In this document: positions 1-3,792 of the stretch, in pieces
Position numbering within the stretch: the first letter of the stretch is position 1
How the letters are laid out: each line of letters opens with the position of its first letter
DNA from: an uncultured Ruminococcus sp.
Lineage (GTDB): Bacteria > Bacillota > Clostridia > Oscillospirales > Ruminococcaceae
Assembly (NCBI GenBank): GCA_902783235.1
Contig: CACZQG010000081.1
Span: 1 to 5,765 of the forward strand
Direction: 5' to 3'
DNA: 5,765 nt
The notes under the pieces: model-generated
The model's database searches: none
Told to the model about the DNA's origin: nothing
The model's input: only the letters and a program-made list of their open reading frames with translations
Made by a program: the position numbers and the translations under genes

Positions 1-1
1 C

Positions 2-217
2 GATGAGAAAAAAGCCGCAATGCTTACAACGCTTATGGCTTATGACAACAAAGACAGCAGCAAAAAAGTTGAAATGATACGTACTTTAAATGAGTATACA
101 ACTCAGACACTTTATCGTCTAGGCTTCAGGTGGTCTATGACGGCTGACAGCTATATAACTGATTTCCTGCAGGCACTCTGCGGAATGGGATTTTTTGAAG
201 TGGAGGGCATATCATGA
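2..217 (+). CDS. C-terminal end of an unrecognised protein (5' part outside window)
   Basis: The frame is open from the first complete codon at base 2 to a TGA at 215-217, giving 71 residues. There is an internal Met at base 20, but no ribosome binding site can be judged there, and the frame continues to the window edge, so this is most likely the tail of a longer gene. The tail is mostly soluble and helical in character (KKVEMIRTLNEYTTQTLYRL) and ends in a hydrophobic stretch (DFLQALCGMGFFEVEGIS). I do not recognise the family and assign no function. Its stop codon overlaps the start of the transporter gene as ATGA, and the transporter's ribosome binding site lies inside its last codons, so the two are almost certainly co-transcribed and translationally coupled. 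A short independent gene starting at base 20 is the less likely alternative. Confidence 0.6.
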   Translation, partial: DEKKAAMLTTLMAYDNKDSSKKVEMIRTLNEYTTQTLYRLGFRWSMTADSYITDFLQALCGMGFFEVEGIS

Positions 218-1965
218 TGACATTAAAAAGAAATGGTACACTTCTCGGCAAGAAATTCAACGAATACCTTTTTCCAGCTATACTAAGTGCAATGTCTATA
301 CTTCTCGCTTCTTTCATAGACGGAATAATAGTTTCAAAGCTTATAAGTTCCGATGCGTTTACAGCAGTAAATGTATCCGAACCTGTTATATTATTCATGC
401 AGGCGGTATTCTTTCTCTTTGGTATAGGCGGACTTATAAGCATATCACGAGCTTTAGGCGAAAGAAACAGAAGCAAAGCCGATTCGCTCTTTACTCTTGC
501 TGTTTTAGGCGCAATAGTATCTTCTGTGATAGTAACGCTTATAGGTACAATTTTTACTGACAGTATCGTATCAGCAGTATGCAACGAAAAAAAGCTTACA
601 GAAATGGTAAAAGAGTACGTTTCATACAGCATATACGGAAGCTTTCTGATAATCGTTGTTCCAACATTTGTCATGCTTATGCGTGTTGACAGCCTGCCGA
701 AATTTTCATCCTCTGTGCTTATAATATCAAATGCCGTAAATCTCCTTATGGATATAGTATATATCAAAATATTTGATATGGGGATAAAAGGTGCTGCACT
801 TGCAACAGTAACAGGCTATCTGTTCGGAGCTTTAATGGTTCTGTATTATATTTTTATCTATAAAAAACGCACACTTAAATTTACTAAAACTGCAATAAAA
901 AACATAAAAGATCTCGCTGAATTATGTGCCTGCGGCATATCATCGGTTCTTAATACAGTGCTTCTTTTCTTAAAGGCAATACTTTTAAACAGAATAGTTA
1001 TAAGTGCCGGTGGTCCGGAAGGCATCACAGCATTCTCGGTATGTAATTTCCTTCTGACATTTATCTCAATGTTCGTATCGGGCGGTGCTGATACTATGAC
1101 ACCGATAGTAGGTATGCTGAGCGGTGAAAAAGACCATAAGGGTATAAGGATAGTACTTAAAAAAACATTCATATTTGTACTTGGCTGCTGCACCGCAGTG
1201 ATAGCTTTTATATGTATTTTCCCCGAAACTGTTCTTTCACTTTTCTCGGTTAAGTCCGAAAACGAACTGATAACAGCTGTACCGGCTATCAGGATATTCT
1301 CGTTTAGTCTTATAGGAATGAGTGTATGCTATATAATGATGAATTATTTTCAGTCTGTAAAGCATAGATCTCTTTCAATAATGATAACTCTTCTGAGAGG
1401 TTTCACTATAACTGTACCGCTGACTTTTGCAATGTCAAAAATTTTCGGCATCTCAGGTATATGGTGGGCGCTTCTTATATCGGAAACACTGACAGCCTTT
1501 ATACTGTTCCTTGTAAGTTTTATTATTTATAAGATGAACAGCAATAAATACAGCAGTCTCCTGCTGTTTGAAAAAAGTTCCGAAAACTGCAATTTGTACG
1601 ATATAAGTATGAGTGCTGAAAAAGAAAGTGCAGTTAATGCTTCAAAAAAGATAAGAGAATTTTGTCTTAAAAACGGGTTATCAGATAAAAAAGCTCAGTA
1701 CATGGAGCTTTTGACTGAGGAAACGGTCGAACATATACGCCGATTTAATATCGAGAAAAAACCGCAGATAGATCTCTTTTGCAGTATTATGACAGATAAG
1801 ATAATCTTAAGGCTGCGTGATAACGGCGAAATATTTGATCCTTCTGTGGTAGATGATGACGAAGAAGAATTTTCAAATCTTAAAATGATACACAGCGTTG
1901 CTGACAACGTTGAATATACAAGAGTAATAGGATTCAACAATATGCTTGTTGAATTAGGGAGGTAA
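214..1965 (+). CDS. MATE-family efflux transporter fused to a degenerate GHKL (anti-sigma-type) ATPase domain
   Basis: This 583-residue membrane protein is longer than the usual roughly 450-residue MATE carrier. Residues about 15-445 form two MATE halves with about twelve hydrophobic segments. The first half shows the typical FIDGIIVSKLISSDAFTAVN region (34-53) and a GGLISISRALGERNRSKAD loop (72-90). MATE carriers export cationic compounds or lipid-linked products using Na+ or H+ gradients; the substrate here is unknown. Residues about 465-583 are cytoplasmic and resemble SpoIIAB/RsbW-type GHKL ATPases: an N-box-like TEETVEHI (501-508) and a G1-box-like LRLRDNGEIFDP (532-543). In the N-box the base Glu is present (E503), but the Mg-binding Asn is His507. 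The glycine-rich G2 box is not visible where it should be (about 551-560, EEFSNLKMIH). GGAGGG at 202-207 lies 6 nt before ATG 214 and 9 nt before a second ATG at 217; either start is possible. It overlaps the upstream stop by ATGA and precedes the TIM-like gene by 3 nt. The MATE call is firm; the ATPase-like tail is fairly sure; activity is unknown. Confidence 0.88.
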   Translation: MMTLKRNGTLLGKKFNEYLFPAILSAMSILLASFIDGIIVSKLISSDAFTAVNVSEPVILFMQAVFFLFGIGGLISISRALGERNRSKADSLFTLAVLGAIVSSVIVTLIGTIFTDSIVSAVCNEKKLTEMVKEYVSYSIYGSFLIIVVPTFVMLMRVDSLPKFSSSVLIISNAVNLLMDIVYIKIFDMGIKGAALATVTGYLFGALMVLYYIFIYKKRTLKFTKTAIKNIKDLAELCACGISSVLNTVLLFLKAILLNRIVISAGGPEGITAFSVCNFLLTFISMFVSGGADTMTPIVGMLSGEKDHKGIRIVLKKTFIFVLGCCTAVIAFICIFPETVLSLFSVKSENELITAVPAIRIFSFSLIGMSVCYIMMNYFQSVKHRSLSIMITLLRGFTITVPLTFAMSKIFGISGIWWALLISETLTAFILFLVSFIIYKMNSNKYSSLLLFEKSSENCNLYDISMSAEKESAVNASKKIREFCLKNGLSDKKAQYMELLTEETVEHIRRFNIEKKPQIDLFCSIMTDKIILRLRDNGEIFDPSVVDDDEEEFSNLKMIHSVADNVEYTRVIGFNNMLVELGR

Positions 1966-1968
1966 AAA

Positions 1969-2721
1969 ATGCTTAAATTCTATTGGTATAATTTTTCATC
2001 AGGAGCTTCATCAGATGAGATCATCACACAGATAAATGAAATATGTGAAAAAACTAAACATCTTAAAAGAATGGAAGATATAATGCTGTTTGTCTGCATT
2101 CCTACAGAGCTTCTTGAAACCGTTGCCAAAAGTATAGAAGATAAGGAACTTGTAAAGCTTTGTTCGCAATGCTTCTGTGCAGACAATATATCTGGTATGC
2201 CTTCGGCAGAACAGCTTCATAAGATCGGCATTCATGCAGGTATAGCAGGTCTTACAGACAGGAGGGCTATTCTTGGTGAAACAAATGAATTCTGCCGTGA
2301 TTCACTGGGTGGACTTCTCAGTATCGGAATGAAGGGTCTTTTGTGTGTCGGCGAAACATCACAAATGAAGCAAAGAGGTATCGCAAAAGATATTGTTTCA
2401 GAACAGGTACGCATAGGACTTTCAAAAGTACCTGAAGATGCAGTTTACAGAATGGGTATAATGTATCGTCCTATGTGGGAATTCGATGGTGAAAAGACTG
2501 ACCTTAAATACGGACTTGAAATGATAGATGTTATAAAGAAAGCCTCTTTTGATGCACTGCCCGATCTGCCGGAACCTCTTCCTGTTTTTTACGGCGGAAA
2601 TATAGATACAAAACAATTAAAAGAACTGTTTTCATCACAGACTATTGACGGTATTTTCACTGACAGCCGTAGTATGACATCTGATGAACTTATACAGCTT
2701 ATAAATAAGATCGGTAAATAA
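1969..2721 (+). CDS. Triosephosphate isomerase-fold protein lacking the catalytic residues (probable pseudoenzyme)
   Basis: The protein is 250 residues, the usual length of triosephosphate isomerase (TIM), and can be aligned along its whole length. Family landmarks kept: ADNISGMPSAEQLHKIGI (71-88), G94-x-x-x-RR with ILGETNE (101-107), CVGET (126-130), YRPMW (166-170, matching YEPVW) and YGGN (208-211). The catalytic residues are changed. The Lys of the N-terminal NWKMN motif aligns with Tyr7 (YWYNF), the His of GHSERR is Leu95 (GLTDRR), and the catalytic Glu of YEPVW is Arg167. The flexible loop AIGTG reads EFDGE, and the second phosphate-binding VGGAS reads FTDSRS (230-235). Glyceraldehyde-3-phosphate/dihydroxyacetone-phosphate isomerisation is therefore very unlikely; a binding or regulatory role, or different chemistry, is inferred. 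AGGGAGG at 1956-1962, 6 nt upstream, supports the start, and it follows the transporter stop by only 3 nt. A terminator lies 20 bp downstream, making this the last gene of the operon. There are no frameshifts or stops, so it appears to be maintained. Confidence 0.85.
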   Translation: MLKFYWYNFSSGASSDEIITQINEICEKTKHLKRMEDIMLFVCIPTELLETVAKSIEDKELVKLCSQCFCADNISGMPSAEQLHKIGIHAGIAGLTDRRAILGETNEFCRDSLGGLLSIGMKGLLCVGETSQMKQRGIAKDIVSEQVRIGLSKVPEDAVYRMGIMYRPMWEFDGEKTDLKYGLEMIDVIKKASFDALPDLPEPLPVFYGGNIDTKQLKELFSSQTIDGIFTDSRSMTSDELIQLINKIGK

Positions 2722-2740
2722 ATGCCATGACAAATCGAAC

Positions 2741-2768
2741 AAAAAATGCACCCCAGGGTGCATTTTTT
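2741..2768 (+). terminator. Intrinsic terminator ending the transporter/TIM-like operon
   Basis: AAAAAATGCACCC (2741-2753) is perfectly complementary to GGGTGCATTTTTT (2756-2768). The core is a seven-pair stem, TGCACCC/GGGTGCA, with a very tight loop; the innermost pair probably opens to give a 4-nt loop. It is flanked by six A and six T. The T tract makes it a classic Rho-independent terminator on the + strand, 20 bp after the TIM-like stop codon. Because the A tract is mirrored, it could also stop transcription coming from the right on the - strand. Confidence 0.9.
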
Positions 2769-2789
2769 GTCGATATGTTACATACACGG

Positions 2790-2818
2790 TTAACAAATTT
2801 TAAATATAATGATATAAT
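2790..2818 (+). promoter_or_regulatory. Sigma-A-type promoter in front of the sensor pseudogene
   Basis: TTAACA (2790-2795, five of six matches to TTGACA) and a perfect TATAAT (2813-2818) are separated by exactly 17 bp. A second TATAAT at 2805-2810 is too close to this -35 element. Transcription would start near 2825, about 38 bp before the ATG at 2863. The promoter lies just after the operon terminator, so the downstream gene was an independent transcription unit. The promoter looks intact although the gene it served is broken. Confidence 0.72.
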
Positions 2819-2862
2819 AAAATAGAATATATTTATACAAAAATACTTTAAGGAGAGTTACA

Positions 2863-3300
2863 ATGAGCCATAAAAAGGGATTATCGCTAAAGATAAAATC
2901 ATTTGTCGGCATATTAGTAATGTCGGTGGTATTTTGTGCAGCCGCTGTCGCTGCAAGTACATATGTATAAGCCTTTTTAAGAAACACGCTGAAAATATCG
3001 CATATACAGCAGCAGCAAATGCAGATGCGGAAAACATAAAAAAAGATCACTGATATGGTTCTTGAAACATTCAAAACAGTAAAGGACGACGAAATAATTA
3101 CCAGTGATGACTGGGGAAGCCCGGAATTTGAAATGTTTCTAAAACGCTTTGAATGAATAACAAAAACACCCGAATATGATACTGTTTTAAATTATCTCAG
3201 AAATATTTATAACAAAAATATAGACACACTCTCTTCAATATATCTCATGGTATATGATAATTCACATGCACTTTATGTGCATCCGCCTTTTGACGTATAA
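2863..3300 (+). pseudogene. Decayed N-terminus of a membrane-anchored sensor (signal-transduction) protein
   Basis: AGGAGAG (2851-2857) precedes ATG 2863. The first frame gives 35 residues with a basic N-terminus (MSHKKGLSLKIK) and a membrane segment (residues about 13-33), then TAA at 2968-2970. Coding character continues one frame over from about 2967 (SLFKKHAENIAYTAAANADA). It then returns to the first frame after an A7 run (3038-3044) and reads on as ITDMVLETFKTVKDDEIITS. TGA at 3154-3156 and TAA at 3298-3300 interrupt that frame, the stretch between them including IYLMVYDNSHALYVHPP. The pieces together (about 145 codons) look like the membrane anchor and extracellular sensor region that precedes HAMP plus an output domain in bacterial receptors, cyclases or phosphatases. 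No second membrane segment, HAMP or output domain is found downstream, so the gene is also truncated. The exact family is not identifiable; the pseudogene call rests on one frame change, its reversal and two in-frame stops. Confidence 0.75.
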
Positions 3301-3410
3301 ATAATGACGCAGTCAAATATTGTTAAAACTATTATATAAAATAATGTTAAAAATACATATGCAGGGTGTAATGTGATTTTCATATTTGTAGCACAATGCG
3401 TATTGATAAT

Positions 3411-3465
3411 TTTCACAAAAAATGTTATAATAATTATAATAATCAAATTTTTGGGTGAAATTTTT
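3411..3465 (+). terminator. A/T-rich hairpin followed by five T, possible weak terminator
   Basis: TTTCAC plus an A run (3411-3421) pairs with a T run (3448-3452) and GTGAAA (3455-3460), with GG bulged. TTTTT (3461-3465) follows. Inside the loop is another inverted repeat, TTATAATAATTATAA (3425-3439). The shape suits a terminator for the pseudogene transcript, but the stem is weak and such A/T-rich sequence forms inverted repeats by chance. Confidence 0.3.
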
Positions 3466-3498
3466 ATTGATATTGATGAAATTTTACCGTTTACCACA

Positions 3499-3526
3499 AA
3501 GTCGGGATACCGAGTATCACCGGCTT
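3499..3526 (+). other. Compact G+C-containing hairpin
   Basis: AAGTCGG (3499-3505) pairs with CCGGCTT (3520-3526), including one G-U pair. GATAC (3506-3510) pairs with GTATC (3514-3518), closing a CGA loop, with A3519 bulged. Twelve pairs form in a 28-base element set in otherwise A/T-rich sequence. A T-rich stretch (3534-3545) follows after 7 bases, so it could be a weak terminator or part of a structured leader. Confidence 0.45.
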
Positions 3527-3564
3527 CTGCCACTTTTCTTTTATTGTTGATACAGTGTCGGAAG

Positions 3565-3584
3565 AAGTTTAAACGTTTAAACTT
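3565..3584 (+). promoter_or_regulatory. Perfect 20-bp palindrome, LacI/GalR-family operator-like
   Basis: AAGTTTAAACGTTTAAACTT is identical to its own reverse complement and is centred on CG. LacI/GalR-family regulators, including CcpA, bind palindromes with a central CG. The core TTTAAACGTTTAAA differs from a symmetrical cre-like TGTAAACGTTTACA at one base per half. It lies about 210 bp upstream of the pectate lyase start, and a weak -35-like TTGGCA overlaps its right edge. A role as a sugar-responsive operator for the lyase gene is inference; the regulator is not in the window. Confidence 0.55.
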
Positions 3585-3642
3585 GGCAGTCTTGCTCCTG
3601 TGAAGCTATGGCTTCGAAAGGATATCACCGAATACTGTATGC

Positions 3643-3704
3643 TTTGTCTGTTAAGGGAACTATCTGTTATTATGTGAGCTATACGAGTTCCTTCAACAGG
3701 CAAA
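3643..3704 (+). promoter_or_regulatory. Long leader stem-loop upstream of the pectate lyase
   Basis: Bases 3643-3661 (starting TTTGTCTGTTAAGG) pair with 3686-3704 (ending CCTTCAACAGGCAAA). This gives 18 pairs out of 19, two of them G-U, with a single A-C mismatch (3653/3694) and a 24-base loop. It ends 88 bases before the lyase start codon. No T tract follows on either strand, so it is not a standard terminator. The right arm can pair instead with a later segment: AGGCAA at 3698-3703 with TTGCCT at 3748-3753. That alternative would disrupt the stem, so a switching leader is possible. It matches no riboswitch class I know. Confidence 0.5.
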
Positions 3705-3776
3705 AAAATTTAGGGCGATACCGCAGGAATATGCGTCAGATGCGCTGTTGCCTTAAAGAAAGATCAAGATCCATAC

Positions 3777-3786
3777 AGGAGGAGAG
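3777..3786 (+). promoter_or_regulatory. Ribosome binding site of the pectate lyase gene
   Basis: AGGAGGAGAG is an excellent match to the anti-Shine-Dalgarno sequence. The stretch ends 6 bases before ATG 3793, and its perfect AGGAGG part ends 10 bases before it. It fixes the start codon, which also gives a well-formed signal peptide. Confidence 0.85.
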
Positions 3787-3792
3787 ATACGT

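Larger units (their letters stand above)
3301..3792 (+). other. Intergenic region and probable 5' regulatory leader of the pectate lyase gene
   Basis: These 492 bases hold no convincing gene. The first 180 bases (3301-3480) are only about 21% G+C by hand count (38 of 180), and no continuation of the sensor pseudogene is recognisable. From about 3490 the composition rises. This part holds two hairpins, a 20-bp palindrome and a long stem-loop, listed separately. A small open frame at 3608-3796 overlaps the lyase start and has no ribosome binding site, so it is not called. No near-consensus promoter stands out; TTGGCA at 3583-3588 with TATGGC at 3607-3612, and TTGTCT at 3644-3649 with TATTAT at 3668-3673, are weak candidates with 18-bp spacers. 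Confidence 0.6.

Noticed and set aside
135..767. 210-codon open frame on the - strand
   Set aside because: It lies antisense to the transporter N-terminus, has no ribosome binding site or family motif, and the + strand gene there is clearly real.
2968..3156. Recoding (TGA read-through or programmed frameshift) instead of pseudogene
   Set aside because: There are several unrelated lesions and the output domain is missing. No slippery site plus stimulatory structure was seen at the first frame change.
3273..3533. 86-codon - strand open frame
   Set aside because: It is built from A/T-rich low-complexity spacer (runs of Ile) and shows no recognisable start signal or domain.
3616..3645. CACCGAA motif resembling part of a glycine riboswitch
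   Set aside because: The rest of the glycine aptamer (GGAGAG arm and the conserved downstream stem and CUCAGG-type tail) is not present.
3644..3673. TTGTCT, 18 bp, TATTAT as a lyase promoter
   Set aside because: The -35 match is poor and the spacer is long, and it lies inside the stem-loop arms. It is noted only as a weak candidate.
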